Shown here: positions 26,213-35,428 of the stretch, piece by piece
Layout of the letters: the number at the start of each line of letters is the position of its first letter
How positions within the stretch are numbered: the first letter of the stretch is position 1
Source of the DNA: Rhizobium vallis
Lineage (GTDB): Bacteria > Pseudomonadota > Alphaproteobacteria > Rhizobiales > Rhizobiaceae
Assembly (NCBI RefSeq): GCF_003985155.1
Contig: NZ_ML133689.1
Coordinates: 248,001 to 312,000 of the forward strand
Length of the DNA stretch: 64,000 nucleotides
Direction of reading: 5' to 3'
Notes under the pieces: generated by a model
What the model was told of the DNA's origin: nothing
Databases searched by the model: none
Seen by the model: only the letters and a program-made list of their open reading frames with translations
Translations under genes and position numbers: made by a program

Positions 26213-27025
26213 TCACCGCGACTTCATCCATTTCTCGGTTCGCCGCAGCGCCAGCGACAAACCGACCGTCAGGATCAGGTAGATATAGGTGACGATCGAA
26301 TAGGTTTCGAAGAAGCGGAACGAGCCGGCGGCATAGACCTTTCCCATCTGGGTGATATCGGCGACGCCGAGCACGGAGACGAGCGAACTGTCCTTGACCA
26401 TGGAGACGAAATCGTTGGAGAGCGGCGGGAAGATCACCCGGATCGCCTGCGGGAAGACGACGGAGCGGAAGCGCCGGTAGCGCGACAGGCCGAGCGCCTT
26501 GGCCGCCTCGATCTGGCCGAGATCGACCGATTGGAAGCCGGCGCGGAAGATTTCGGCGATGAAGGAGGAATAACCGATCGTCAGCGCGATGATCGCCCGC
26601 CACATCAGCGAGAGATCGCGCACCAGAATGGGTTCGGCCATGCCTGCCGTGACCAGCGGCGAAATCAGGAAATTATAGGCTGCGACCAGAGCTGGGGCGC
26701 CAACGAAGGCGACATAGAACAACAGCACGAGCATCGGGATGCCGCGGATCATCTCGATGTAGAAACGTGCGATCTGCCGCAGCACCTGGCTGTCGGCCAT
26801 GCCGAGCAGGCAGATGCCGAGCCCCAGCACGGTCGCGAGCACGAAGGCGATCAGCGTGACGAAGACGGTGATGCCGACACCGTTGGCGACGGTGCGGAAG
26901 ACCTGGGCATAGATATCGTTGGCGACGATGACCACGGCAAGGACGATGCCGATCGCGACGAGCGCGACCAGCCACCAGGGATAGTCATCCTTGACGTGTC
27001 TGTCGGGAGATGGTCGCAGCGCCAT
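26213..27025 (-). CDS. Polar amino-acid ABC transporter permease
   Basis: The 270-residue inner-membrane protein is a HisM/GlnP-type permease with about five to six spans. It carries the EAA loop QIEAAKALGLSRYRRFRSVVFPQAIR and the opening TVANGVGITVFVTLIAFVLA. It lies 16 bases downstream of its substrate-binding protein gene. No ATP-binding subunit gene flanks it, so the ATPase must come from elsewhere in the genome. A 256-base stretch downstream, up to leuC, has no gene. Confidence 0.92.
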   Translation of the reverse strand: MALRPSPDRHVKDDYPWWLVALVAIGIVLAVVIVANDIYAQVFRTVANGVGITVFVTLIAFVLATVLGLGICLLGMADSQVLRQIARFYIEMIRGIPMLVLLFYVAFVGAPALVAAYNFLISPLVTAGMAEPILVRDLSLMWRAIIALTIGYSSFIAEIFRAGFQSVDLGQIEAAKALGLSRYRRFRSVVFPQAIRVIFPPLSNDFVSMVKDSSLVSVLGVADITQMGKVYAAGSFRFFETYSIVTYIYLILTVGLSLALRRTEKWMKSR

Positions 27026-27041
27026 CAGCTACTTTTCGGCG

Positions 27042-27839
27042 TCATTCGCCCATCTTGTAGTCGAGGAACCACTTCTTGTTCAGCGCATCCATCGTGCCGT
27101 CGGCTTTAAGTGCAGCGATGGCGGCATTGACCGGGGCGACGAGATCGGCCCCCTTCGGGAAGATGAAGCCGAAATCCTCGGTGCCGAGCGGTTCGCCGAT
27201 CAGCTTCAGCGCGCCGTTCGAAGCATCGACATAACCCTTGCCGGCGGTGCCGTCGGTCAGCACGACGTCGACGTCGCCGGCTTTGAGCGCCTGAACGGTG
27301 GCGCCGAAGGTTTCGAAGAGTTTGATGCGCGGGTTTTGCTCGTTGCCGTCGAGCACTTCATAGACGGCGGTATAGAAGGGCGTGGTGCCGGGCTGCGCGC
27401 CGACCAGGCCGTCCTTGAGTCCGGCAAGGGACTTGGCGTCGGTGAAGCGCTTCTCGTCGCCGCGCACCAGCATGAACTGCTGCGAGCGCATGTAGGGATC
27501 GGAGAAGTCCACCTTCTGCTTGCGGTCTTCCTTGATGGTGATGCCGGTCATGCCGATGTTGTACTGGCCGTCGGAAACCGCCTGGATCATCGCGTCCCAG
27601 CTGGTGTTCTGGTATTCGACCTTGAAGTTCAGCCGCTTGGCGATCTCGTTCATCGCATCATATTCCCAGCCGATCGGCTTGCCGGATTTCGGGTCGACGA
27701 ACTGCAGCGGCGGGTAGGCGTTCTCGGTGACGACGACGACGCTCTTGCCGCCGAGATCCGGCAGTTCGGCAGCCGATGCGGCTAGGGGTGCGAGAGCAAG
27801 CGCGGCGAAGCTCGCAAGGACGGTACGACGGAACAACAT
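27042..27839 (-). CDS. Amino-acid ABC transporter periplasmic binding protein
   Basis: The 265-residue protein belongs to solute-binding family 3. It has a signal peptide (MLFRRTVLASFAALALAPL, cleavage near SAAEL), then WEYDAMNEIAKRLNFKVEY, YNIGMTGITIKEDRKQKVDFS and the C-terminal ALKADGTMDALNKKWF. Polar amino acids are the likely ligands. ATG 27837-27839 has GGAGAG at 8 bases; the frame open to 27977 reads through the rplS terminator and is not real coding. It is the first gene of a two-gene unit with the permease. Confidence 0.93.
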   Translation of the reverse strand: MLFRRTVLASFAALALAPLAASAAELPDLGGKSVVVVTENAYPPLQFVDPKSGKPIGWEYDAMNEIAKRLNFKVEYQNTSWDAMIQAVSDGQYNIGMTGITIKEDRKQKVDFSDPYMRSQQFMLVRGDEKRFTDAKSLAGLKDGLVGAQPGTTPFYTAVYEVLDGNEQNPRIKLFETFGATVQALKAGDVDVVLTDGTAGKGYVDASNGALKLIGEPLGTEDFGFIFPKGADLVAPVNAAIAALKADGTMDALNKKWFLDYKMGE

Positions 27840-27920
27840 TGAACGGCTCTCCGGGGTTGAACGGCGAAAATTGTCACGGAAGACGTGCCGAAGGCAAGGC
27901 CGCCGGCTGCGTGCCGAAGC

Positions 27921-27951
27921 AAAAAATAGAAAAGGCGACCCGAAGGCCGCC
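27921..27951 (-). terminator. Rho-independent terminator of the rpsP-rplS operon
   Basis: On the minus strand GGCGGCC-TTCG-GGTCGCC is followed by TTTTCTATTTTTT. The stem has one G-T pair and a classic TTCG tetraloop. It lies about 55 bases past the rplS stop codon. Between them a 19-base tandem duplication (AAGCGAAGAATTTTGC units starting at 27957 and 27976) is visible. Confidence 0.88.
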
Positions 27952-28003
27952 TTTCCAAGCGAAGAATTTTGCTTCAAGCGAAGAATTTTGCGTGGCGCAG
28001 ATC

Positions 28004-28561
28004 TTATTCTGCTGCCGGTTCCGCTGCTGCTGCGGCTGCTGCTTCTGCGGCGGCCTTTTCAGCAGCTGCCTTGGCTTCCGCAGCTTCTGCTGCTGCCTTC
28101 TCGGCGGCGAGCGCCTGAGCGGCTGCTACCTTCTCGGCTTCAATGCGTGCCTTTTCCTCGGCAATGGCGGCGCGCTCGGCGTCGTTGAGCTTGCGGGCGC
28201 GGACGCCGGTGTCTTCAACGATACGAGCGGACTTGCCGCGACGATCACGGAGGTAATAGAGCTTGGCGCGACGGACCTTACCGCGGCGAACGACGTCGAC
28301 GCTTTCGATCATCGGCGAGTAGACCGGGAATACGCGCTCGACGCCTTCGCCGTAGGAGATCTTGCGGACAGTGAAGTTTTCCTGCAGACCACCGCCGGAG
28401 CGGGCGATGCAGACGCCTTCATAGGCCTGAACGCGGGTACGGTTGCCTTCCGTGACCTTCACGTTGACGCGGACGGTATCGCCCGGGGAAAATTCGGGAA
28501 GCGTGCGCTTGGCTTCGATCTTGGCGGCCTGTTCGGCCTCAAGCTGCTGAATGATGTTCAT
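28004..28561 (-). CDS. rplS: 50S ribosomal protein L19 with Ala/Glu-rich C-terminal tail
   Basis: Residues 1-120 of the 185 are ordinary L19: [32 protein letters not shown] and [31 protein letters not shown]19 sits at the subunit interface. The rest (about 125-185) is a low-complexity Ala/Glu/Lys helix, much longer than E. coli L19 (about 115 residues). Similar tails occur in related Rhizobiales. ATG 28559-28561 ([12 protein letters not shown]) is the standard start. It is the last gene of the ribosomal operon. Confidence 0.97.
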   Translation of the reverse strand: MNIIQQLEAEQAAKIEAKRTLPEFSPGDTVRVNVKVTEGNRTRVQAYEGVCIARSGGGLQENFTVRKISYGEGVERVFPVYSPMIESVDVVRRGKVRRAKLYYLRDRRGKSARIVEDTGVRARKLNDAERAAIAEEKARIEAEKVAAAQALAAEKAAAEAAEAKAAAEKAAAEAAAAAAAEPAAE

Positions 28562-28773
28562 CGTCTTAACCTTTGGTTCTTCTGAAACAGCCAGAGCGCT
28601 CGACACTGATCCTTTGGGGTTCGCCTCAGGATTTTGCCCTTGCGGGCGGGAGCGGGTTCGCCATTCTTTGTTTGCTGGCAGACGGGGCTAACCCCATTTC
28701 CGCGTGCGCCAATACACCAAAGGCTGCGGCTTGTCATCCCTCGCACGACATTTTTGTGAAAAGGCCGGCGGAA

Positions 28774-29475
28774 TCAGCCGTTTTTCTCGTTTCTCGCCCT
28801 TTCGAGCAGATCCGGCCGGCGCTCCTCCGTCAGCCGCACCGCTTCCTGGCGTCGCCATTTCTCGATGGCGCCGTGGTTTCCCGAAGTGAGGACGGAAGGG
28901 ATTTCACGGCCTTCCCACTCCTGCGGGCGGGTATAATGGGGATGCTCGAGCAGCCCGCCTTCGAAGCTTTCGTGCAGGCCGGAAAGATCATTGCCCATGA
29001 CACCAGGCAGGATGCGGATGATCGCATCGAGCACGATCAATGCGGCCGGCTCGCCGCCCGACAGCACGTAGTCGCCGATTGACACCTCTTCCAGCGCACG
29101 CGCCTCGATCACTCGCTGGTCGACGCCCTCGAAACGGCCGCAGACAATGATGACGCCGTCACCTGCCGCAAGCGCGCGCACGCGCTCCTGCGTCAGCGGC
29201 CGGCCGCGCGGGCTCATCAACAGGCGTGGGCGGGTATCGTTGTCCGGGGTGCTGTCGATTGCGCGGGCGAGAACGTCAGCCTTCAGCACCATGCCGGCGC
29301 CGCCGCCTGCCGGGGTGTCGTCGACGGTGCGGTGCTTGTCCGTTGCGAAATCGCGGATCTGGACCGCATCCAGCGACCATTGCCCGCGCTCCATCGCCTT
29401 TCCGGCGAGCGAGAAGCCCAGATGTCCCGGAAACATCTCCGGATAGAGTGTCAGTACGCTCGCCCGGAAAGCCAT
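28774..29475 (-). CDS. trmD: tRNA (guanine37-N1)-methyltransferase
   Basis: The 233-residue SPOUT-family enzyme makes m1G37 in tRNAs that read C/N-starting codons, preventing frameshifting. Landmarks are [60 protein letters not shown] and the trefoil-knot [19 protein letters not shown] 29473-29475 starts 4 bases after the rimM stop codon, so translation is coupled. Confidence 0.97.
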   Translation of the reverse strand: MAFRASVLTLYPEMFPGHLGFSLAGKAMERGQWSLDAVQIRDFATDKHRTVDDTPAGGGAGMVLKADVLARAIDSTPDNDTRPRLLMSPRGRPLTQERVRALAAGDGVIIVCGRFEGVDQRVIEARALEEVSIGDYVLSGGEPAALIVLDAIIRILPGVMGNDLSGLHESFEGGLLEHPHYTRPQEWEGREIPSVLTSGNHGAIEKWRRQEAVRLTEERRPDLLERARNEKNG

Positions 29476-29479
29476 GGCG

Positions 29480-30049
29480 TCACTTCTTCTTTTTCGGCGC
29501 ATCCGGCGTGAATTTCGGCGCCTCTTCGGGATCGTCGACCAGTCCCGCCGCCAGCGGATCGATCAGCAGCGTGCCGGCTTCGAGGTCGATCTCCAGCACC
29601 GAGGCTTCCGAGAAGGGGATCAGCACCGGGCGCTTGCCCGGACCCTTGAGCTCCAGGAGATCACCGGCGCCAAAATCGAAGACGCCGGTGACCGTGCCGT
29701 AGCTGACGCCCTTGTCGTCGCGCGCTTCCAGCCCTTCGAGATCGGCATAGTAGAACTCGTCGTCCTCCAGCTCCTCGTCGGGCAGGTTGTCGCGCTCGAT
29801 ATAGAGTTCCAGCCCGTTCAGCGCTTCGGCGGCATTGCGGTCGTTGATGCCGCGGAAACGGACAACGACCATATTCTTCATCTCGCGGATTTCGAGAACT
29901 TCGAAGTTGCGTCCGTCCATGCTGTGCAGATGGCCGTAGTCGCCGAGCGCAGCCGGATCGGCCGTGTAGGCCTTGGCGCGGACTTCGCCGCGCAAGCCCT
30001 GCGCGCCGCCGATCGTCGCCATCAGAACGGGGTTTTCAAGCTTTGTCAT
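29480..30049 (-). CDS. rimM: Ribosome maturation factor RimM
   Basis: The 189-residue protein assists 30S assembly near S19. It has the N-terminal barrel motif [18 protein letters not shown] and the PRC-barrel region [14 protein letters not shown] with [15 protein letters not shown]. The C-terminus ends in a lysine run. ATG 30047-30049 gives the usual family start ([10 protein letters not shown]) with AAGGA very close by; ATG 30061, four codons upstream, is possible. Confidence 0.95.
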   Translation of the reverse strand: MTKLENPVLMATIGGAQGLRGEVRAKAYTADPAALGDYGHLHSMDGRNFEVLEIREMKNMVVVRFRGINDRNAAEALNGLELYIERDNLPDEELEDDEFYYADLEGLEARDDKGVSYGTVTGVFDFGAGDLLELKGPGKRPVLIPFSEASVLEIDLEAGTLLIDPLAAGLVDDPEEAPKFTPDAPKKKK

Positions 30050-30164
30050 GGGTTCCTTCATGTGAAGCCGGAAAGACAGGTTTCTCATAAACGAAGTGCG
30101 GACGATTGGAAACGAAAACGGGCGGCATGTCGCCATGCCGCCCGTTCGATAAGGGATGTCCCGA

Positions 30165-30536
30165 TTATTCCGCGGCGTCTGCAGCAGCAGCGGCGGCGTC
30201 GGCGATCTTCTGAGCCTTTTCGGCGGCGCGCTCCTGGGCGCGCTTGCCCGGCTTTGCCTTGACCGGGTTGTTCTTGGCTTCGCGCTTGGCAACGCCGGCC
30301 TCATCGAGGAAGCGCAGAACGCGGTCGGTCGGCTGGGCGCCGTTTTCGATCCAGTGCTTGATGCGCTCGGCGTTCAGCTGAACGCGCTTCTCGTCGTCCT
30401 TGGCAAGCATCGGGTTCCAGGAACCGAGGTTTTCGAGGAAGCGGCCGTCACGCGGGCTGCGCGCATCGGCGAGAACGACGTGGTAGTACGGGCGCTTCTT
30501 GGAGCCACCGCGGGCGAGACGAATTTTCAGTGCCAT
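30165..30536 (-). CDS. rpsP: 30S ribosomal protein S16
   Basis: The 123-residue protein has the S16 core [39 protein letters not shown] and [16 protein letters not shown], followed by an alanine-rich C-terminal extension absent from E. coli S16 (82 residues). ATG 30534-30536 has AAGGAG at 9 bases. rimM follows after 115 bases in the same operon. Confidence 0.97.
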   Translation of the reverse strand: MALKIRLARGGSKKRPYYHVVLADARSPRDGRFLENLGSWNPMLAKDDEKRVQLNAERIKHWIENGAQPTDRVLRFLDEAGVAKREAKNNPVKAKPGKRAQERAAEKAQKIADAAAAAADAAE

Positions 30537-30584
30537 GTTCTTTACTCCTTAGGCTTTTCTTGGCCGCCTGATCGGGCGGTAGGG

Positions 30585-30905
30585 TTATCGGGCTGCGGCG
30601 CTTTGTTCAGCGTGATCCGCAGCGATCTGCTCATGATGCCGGATGACTTCCTTGATGACGAAGTTCAGGAACTTCTCGGCGAAATCCGGGTCCAGATTGG
30701 CGGCTTTCGCCAGCTGGCGAAGGCGTTCGATCTGGTATTCCTCGCGCGCCGGGTCGGCCGGCGGCAGATTGTATTTGGCCTTCAGCACGCCGACCTCTTT
30801 GGTGCAGCGGAAGCGTTCGGCCAGCATGTGCACGAGAGCGGCATCGATATTGTCGATCGACTGACGATAGCTCCCGAGCTGGGCTTTGACGTTTGGATCA
30901 ATCAT
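30585..30905 (-). CDS. Chorismate mutase (AroQ class)
   Basis: The 106-residue all-helical protein is an AroQ-type chorismate mutase, which converts chorismate to prephenate for Phe and Tyr synthesis. Features are LGSYRQSIDNIDAALVHMLAERF with the conserved N-terminal arginine helix, KAKYNLPPADPAREEYQIERL and the C-terminal helix FLNFVIKEVIRHHEQIA. ATG 30903-30905 is preceded by AGGA at about 10 bases. It lies between ffh and rpsP, an arrangement conserved in Rhizobiales. Confidence 0.93.
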   Translation of the reverse strand: MIDPNVKAQLGSYRQSIDNIDAALVHMLAERFRCTKEVGVLKAKYNLPPADPAREEYQIERLRQLAKAANLDPDFAEKFLNFVIKEVIRHHEQIAADHAEQSAAAR

Positions 30906-30921
30906 GGGGCAAGCGATCCTT

Positions 30922-32496
30922 TCACTTCTTCTTCGGCAATCCGGGCAATCCCGGGAAACCACCGCCAAGGCCCGGCAGCTTCGCGCCGCCGAGACCCGGC
31001 AAACCACCCGGCAGACCGCCGAGACCGGGCATACCCCCACCCGGTTTTCCCAAACCCGCAGCCTCCGCCTGTTTCTGCAGGGCTTCGAGCTGCTTCGGGT
31101 CGATATTCGAGAGATCGGGCATGCCGCCCATGCCGCCGCCAAGCCCCATCTTGCTGGCAAGGCCGCCCATCATCTGCTTCATCATGCCGCCTTTGCCCTT
31201 GCCGCCCATCATCTTCATCATGTCCGCCATCTGGCGGTGCATCTTCAGAAGCTTGTTGATGGCGGCGGCATCGCTGCCGGAGCCGGCGGCGATGCGCTTC
31301 TTGCGTGAATGCTTGAGCAGGTCGGGATTGGCGCGCTCGGCCTTGGTCATCGACTGGATGATGGCAATCTGGCGGCCGAACAGCTTGTCGTCGAGGCCGG
31401 CAGCGGCCATCTTGTCCTTCATGCCAGCCATGCCGGGCATCATGCCCATGATGCCGCCCATGCCGCCCATCTTCTGCATTTGGCGCAGCTGGTCGGCAAG
31501 GTCGTTCAGGTCGAACTTGCCCTTGGCCATCTTGGCGGCCATGGCGGCCGCCTTCTCGGCGTCGATATTCTCCGCTGCGCGCTCGACGAGCGAGACGATG
31601 TCGCCCATGCCGAGGATGCGATCGGCGATGCGGCGGGGATGGAATTCCTCGAGCTCGCTCATTTTCTCGCCGACGCCGATCAGCTTGATCGGCTTGCCGG
31701 TGACGGCGCGCATCGAAAGGGCAGCACCGCCACGGCCGTCGCCGTCCATGCGGGTCAGCACCAAACCGGTAATGCCGACGCGTTCGTCGAAATTGCGGGC
31801 GAGATTGACGGCGTCCTGACCGGTCAGGCTATCGGCGACCAGCAGGATTTCATGCGGGTTCGAGCGCTTCTTGATGTCGGCCATCTCGACCATCAAGGGC
31901 TCGTCGATGTGGGTGCGGCCGGCGGTATCGAGAATGACGACGTCATGGCCGCCAAGTTTGGCCGCCTGCACGGCGCGGGCGGCGATATCGGTCGGCGACT
32001 GGCCTGCGATAACAGGCAGGGTGTCGATATTCGCCTGGGCGCCCAACTGGCGAAGCTGCTCCTGGGCTGCCGGACGGCGCGTGTCGAGCGACGCCATCAG
32101 CACCTTCTTCTTCTCGCGCGTCGACAGGCGATTGGCGATCTTGGCCGTCGTCGTCGTCTTGCCGGAGCCCTGCAGGCCGACCATCATGACGACGACGGGA
32201 GCCGCCGCATGCAGGTCGATGCCCACACCTTCGCCACCCAGCATCTCGATCAGTTCGTCATGGACGATCTTGACGACCATCTGGCCGGGCTTGATCGACT
32301 TCAGGATCTCGGCGCCGACGGCTTTTTCACGCACGCGGTCGGTGAAGGAGCGCACGACGTCGAGCGCGACGTCGGCTTCCAGCAACGCGCGGCGAACCTC
32401 GCGCAGCGCTGCGGAAACATCGGCTTCCGAAAGCGCGCCACGGCCTGTCAGTCCATTCAGAATGGATCCAAGACGGTCCTGGAGGTTTTCAAACAT
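30922..32496 (-). CDS. ffh: Signal recognition particle protein Ffh
   Basis: The 524-residue GTPase binds SRP RNA and signal sequences for co-translational membrane targeting through FtsY. The N domain starts MFENLQDRLGSILNGL; the G domain has VGLQGSGKTTTTAKIA, DTRRPAAQEQL, DTAGRTHID and TRMDGDGRGG. The methionine-rich M domain follows, with KMGGMGGIMGMMPGMAGM, and a Gly/Pro-rich tail. ATG 32494-32496 has AAGGAAGAG upstream. ftsY is nearby at 35429 on the other strand. Confidence 0.97.
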   Translation of the reverse strand: MFENLQDRLGSILNGLTGRGALSEADVSAALREVRRALLEADVALDVVRSFTDRVREKAVGAEILKSIKPGQMVVKIVHDELIEMLGGEGVGIDLHAAAPVVVMMVGLQGSGKTTTTAKIANRLSTREKKKVLMASLDTRRPAAQEQLRQLGAQANIDTLPVIAGQSPTDIAARAVQAAKLGGHDVVILDTAGRTHIDEPLMVEMADIKKRSNPHEILLVADSLTGQDAVNLARNFDERVGITGLVLTRMDGDGRGGAALSMRAVTGKPIKLIGVGEKMSELEEFHPRRIADRILGMGDIVSLVERAAENIDAEKAAAMAAKMAKGKFDLNDLADQLRQMQKMGGMGGIMGMMPGMAGMKDKMAAAGLDDKLFGRQIAIIQSMTKAERANPDLLKHSRKKRIAAGSGSDAAAINKLLKMHRQMADMMKMMGGKGKGGMMKQMMGGLASKMGLGGGMGGMPDLSNIDPKQLEALQKQAEAAGLGKPGGGMPGLGGLPGGLPGLGGAKLPGLGGGFPGLPGLPKKK

Positions 32497-32580
32497 CGGC
32501 TCTTCCTTGATACGTTTCGGGCAGGTTCGATATGCCCGGAAACGTCGTGCTTTTCCTTGACGAAAACAAGACGCAAAGCC

Positions 32581-32678
32581 AAAAAGCACCCGAGGGCGCA
32601 TCGCGCTGTCGGGTGTTGACCTCCGGGATCTCAAGGTCCCGGTCGGCGGCTCGGAGTCATGCGGCTCGTCGCGGATTA
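32581..32678 (-). ncRNA. Candidate small RNA or attenuated leader upstream of ffh
   Basis: On the minus strand a good promoter (CTTGAC at 32713-32708, 17 bases, GTTTAT at 32690-32685) points toward ffh. About 65 bases downstream of the predicted start near 32678 lies a hairpin CACCCGA...TCGGGTG (32615-32587) followed by CTTTTT, a rho-independent terminator. Transcription would make an RNA of about 95 nt, ending 85 bases before the ffh start codon. It also contains CGGGACC..GATCCCG that can fold. The element is either an independent sRNA or a leader with premature termination controlling ffh. I do not recognise the RNA family. Confidence 0.4.
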
Positions 32679-32918
32679 GGCGCGATAAACAGGAAAGTGG
32701 CGGGAAAGTCAAGGCGAATGCGCGGAATGGCCGCGTGGCAGGCTTTTCGGAGGCGCTGCGACCTGGCGCGAGCGATTAAAATTCCGGCCGACAGTCCAAA
32801 TTCGCGATATAGGCCAGTTGCAAAATATTCCACTTATGATTCTATTTTCTACTTAAGTGCATCCTGTAAAATGATTCGTAAATATCCTTGATGCCGAATG
32901 ATTCGGCGGAGATATCGA

Positions 32919-33122
32919 ATGATAAATCCTGATATTGAGAGCTGGGCACTGGCACGGGCTCATCATATTGTCCTGAACGAAGGCCTGAACCTTGCCAAGG
33001 CGGCACAGGACCTGGACCGCAAACGGTCCCGCTCGCTGGTCTATGAGCTGAGAAAAGTCATCACCGCCGCTATCGTCGAAGCACATGCGGCGTCTTTCGA
33101 TTCCGACGGTGCGCGACGCTAA
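32919..33122 (+). CDS. Small hypothetical protein
   Basis: I do not recognise this 67-residue protein ([20 protein letters not shown]...). It is mostly helical, with charged residues, no membrane span and no cysteine. ATG 32919 has GGAG at 7 bases, a good site, and codon use looks like coding DNA from there on. It is followed by dapF after 113 bases. The upstream 150 bases are AT-rich for this genome. Confidence 0.55.
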   Translation: MINPDIESWALARAHHIVLNEGLNLAKAAQDLDRKRSRSLVYELRKVITAAIVEAHAASFDSDGARR

Positions 33123-33235
33123 AAGCCGAACTGCCTCGAAGGGAGCAGCCGGCGGCAAACCTGCCCGGTACCCACCCACTGGTAATTCCTTCGCATTTCC
33201 GCCATATACAGCGGAAAGACGGACGGAATGATACC

Positions 33236-34141
33236 ATGAGCACAACGGTCGAATTCGCGAGGATGAACGGGCTTGGCAACAAGATCCTGGTCGTCGACAT
33301 GCGCGGGCGGCCGGATAAGGTAACGCCCGCGGCGGCGGTCGCGCTCAATGCTGATCCGCATACCGAGTTCGACCAGATCATGGCGATCCATGATCCTAAG
33401 GCCGAAGGCACCGATGCCTTTATCGACATCCTGAATTCAGACGGTTCGAAGGCGCAGGCCTGCGGCAACGGCACGCGCTGCGTCGTTCAGGCGCTTGCCG
33501 CCGAGACCGGCAGGAAGGTTTTTACTTTCCAGACGGTCGCCGGCATCCTCAACGCCGTCGAGCATGAAAACGGGACGATCTCCGTCGATATGGGCCGGCC
33601 GGTCTTCGATTGGGACAAGATCCCGCTGGCGGAAGAATTCCACGACACCAGCCGTATCGAGTTGCAAATCGGCCCGATCGACAATCCGGTGCTGCATTCG
33701 CCGTCGGCGATGTCGATGGGCAACCCACATGCGATCTTCTGGGTGGACAAGGACGTGATGTCCTATGATCTCGCCCGCTTCGGGCCGCTGCTGGAAAACC
33801 ATCCGATGTTTCCCGAGCGCGCCAATATCACGCTGGCGCAATTGACCTCGCCGACATCCCTGACGACGCGCACCTGGGAGCGCGGCGCAGGCCTGACGCT
33901 CGCTTGCGGTTCGGCTGCTTGTTCCGCCGCCGTCAGCGCCGCTCGCACCGGCCGCACCGGCCGCAAAGTGACGATCAATGTGGCGAGCGCCAAGCCGCCT
34001 GGCACACTTTCCATCGAGTGGCGCGAGCGCGACGATCACGTCATCATGACCGGCCCGGCCGAATGGGAATGGTCGGGCAGGCTCGATCCTTCGACCGGCC
34101 ACTGGTCGCGCGAAGGTACCCGAGAGGCGGAGGCGCAGTGA
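33236..34141 (+). CDS. dapF: Diaminopimelate epimerase
   Basis: The 301-residue enzyme interconverts LL- and meso-diaminopimelate for lysine and peptidoglycan synthesis. It has [15 protein letters not shown] at the N-terminus, the first active cysteine in [10 protein letters not shown] and the second in [14 protein letters not shown], plus GNPHAIFWV. Its stop codon overlaps the GTG start of mtaB by four bases (GTGA), so the two are translationally coupled. Confidence 0.97.
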   Translation: MSTTVEFARMNGLGNKILVVDMRGRPDKVTPAAAVALNADPHTEFDQIMAIHDPKAEGTDAFIDILNSDGSKAQACGNGTRCVVQALAAETGRKVFTFQTVAGILNAVEHENGTISVDMGRPVFDWDKIPLAEEFHDTSRIELQIGPIDNPVLHSPSAMSMGNPHAIFWVDKDVMSYDLARFGPLLENHPMFPERANITLAQLTSPTSLTTRTWERGAGLTLACGSAACSAAVSAARTGRTGRKVTINVASAKPPGTLSIEWRERDDHVIMTGPAEWEWSGRLDPSTGHWSREGTREAEAQ

Positions 34142-35412
34142 GCGGCATCGAGGTCATTACCTTCGGCTGCCGCCTCAACACATATGAATCCGAAGTGATG
34201 AAGGCGCAGGCCGAGAAGGCGGGACTGAATAACGCCATCCTGGTCAATACCTGTGCCGTGACCGGCGAGGCCGTGCGCCAGGCCCGCCAGGCGATCCGCC
34301 GGGCGCGGCGTGACAATCCGCACGCCCGCATCATCGTCACCGGCTGCGCCGCGCAGACCGAAAAGCAGACCTTCGCTGAAATGGCGGAGGTCGATGCCGT
34401 GCTCGGCAACGAGGAGAAGCTGACAAGCGCCTCCTATCGCAGCCTACCGGATTTCGGCGTTTCGGCCGAAGAGAAGCTCCGCGTCAATGACATCATGAGC
34501 GTCAAGGCGACGGCGCCGCAGATGATCAAACACATCGACGGCCATGTGCGCGCCTTCATCCAGGTGCAGAACGGCTGCGACCACCGCTGCACCTTCTGCA
34601 TCATCCCCTATGGCCGCGGCAATTCCCGCTCCGTGCCGATGGGCGCCGTCGTCGACCAGGCCCGCAAGCTCGCCGACAGCGGTTATCGCGAAATCGTGCT
34701 GACCGGCGTCGATGCGACAAGCTATGGCGGCGATCTGCCGGGCGCGCCGACGCTCGGCCTTCTGGCGAAGACGCTCTTGAAGCAGCTCCCCGATATCAGC
34801 CGCCTCAGGCTTTCTTCGATCGACAGCATCGAGGCCGATGCGCATCTGATGGATCTCATCGCCGACGAACCCCGCTTCATGCCGCACCTGCATCTGTCGC
34901 TGCAGCATGGCGACGACATGATCCTGAAGCGGATGAAACGCCGGCATTTGCGCGCCGATGCGCTGCGCTTCATCGAGGAGGCGCGCCGGCTTCGCCCCGA
35001 GATGAGCTTCGGCGCCGATATGATCGCCGGTTTTCCAACGGAAACGGAAGAGATGTTCGGCAATGCCGTGCGGCTCGCCGAAGAGGCCGGCATCGCGCAT
35101 TTGCATGTTTTCCCTTACAGCCCGCGTCCCGGCACGCCGGCAGCCCGCATGCCGCAGCTCGACCGGTCGCTCGTCAAGGACCGCGCCGCAAGGCTGCGCG
35201 TCACTGGACATAGGCTGCATCAATCCCATCTCGATGGCATGGTCGGAACCCGGCAATGGCTGCTTGTTGAAAACAACGGCGTGGCGCATACGGAGAACTT
35301 CACGCTGGTCTCTACACCGGGCCTTCGTCCTGGTGAACTTGTGCCGGCCGAAATCACCGGCCACAATGGCAAGCATCTCGACATGCAATTGACGGCCGCA
35401 GCAGCAGCCTGA
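34138..35412 (+). CDS. mtaB: tRNA t6A37 methylthiotransferase MtaB
   Basis: The 424-residue radical-SAM enzyme makes ms2t6A at position 37 of certain tRNAs. It has the UPF0004 domain with cysteines in [19 protein letters not shown] and VTGCAAQT, then the radical-[18 protein letters not shown], and a C-terminal TRAM-like region. The start is GTG 34138 inside the dapF stop codon. It is followed by ftsY after 16 bases, so dapF-mtaB-ftsY probably form one operon. Confidence 0.95.
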   Translation: MSGIEVITFGCRLNTYESEVMKAQAEKAGLNNAILVNTCAVTGEAVRQARQAIRRARRDNPHARIIVTGCAAQTEKQTFAEMAEVDAVLGNEEKLTSASYRSLPDFGVSAEEKLRVNDIMSVKATAPQMIKHIDGHVRAFIQVQNGCDHRCTFCIIPYGRGNSRSVPMGAVVDQARKLADSGYREIVLTGVDATSYGGDLPGAPTLGLLAKTLLKQLPDISRLRLSSIDSIEADAHLMDLIADEPRFMPHLHLSLQHGDDMILKRMKRRHLRADALRFIEEARRLRPEMSFGADMIAGFPTETEEMFGNAVRLAEEAGIAHLHVFPYSPRPGTPAARMPQLDRSLVKDRAARLRVTGHRLHQSHLDGMVGTRQWLLVENNGVAHTENFTLVSTPGLRPGELVPAEITGHNGKHLDMQLTAAAAA

Positions 35413-35428
35413 CTTTCACGGAATTCCT

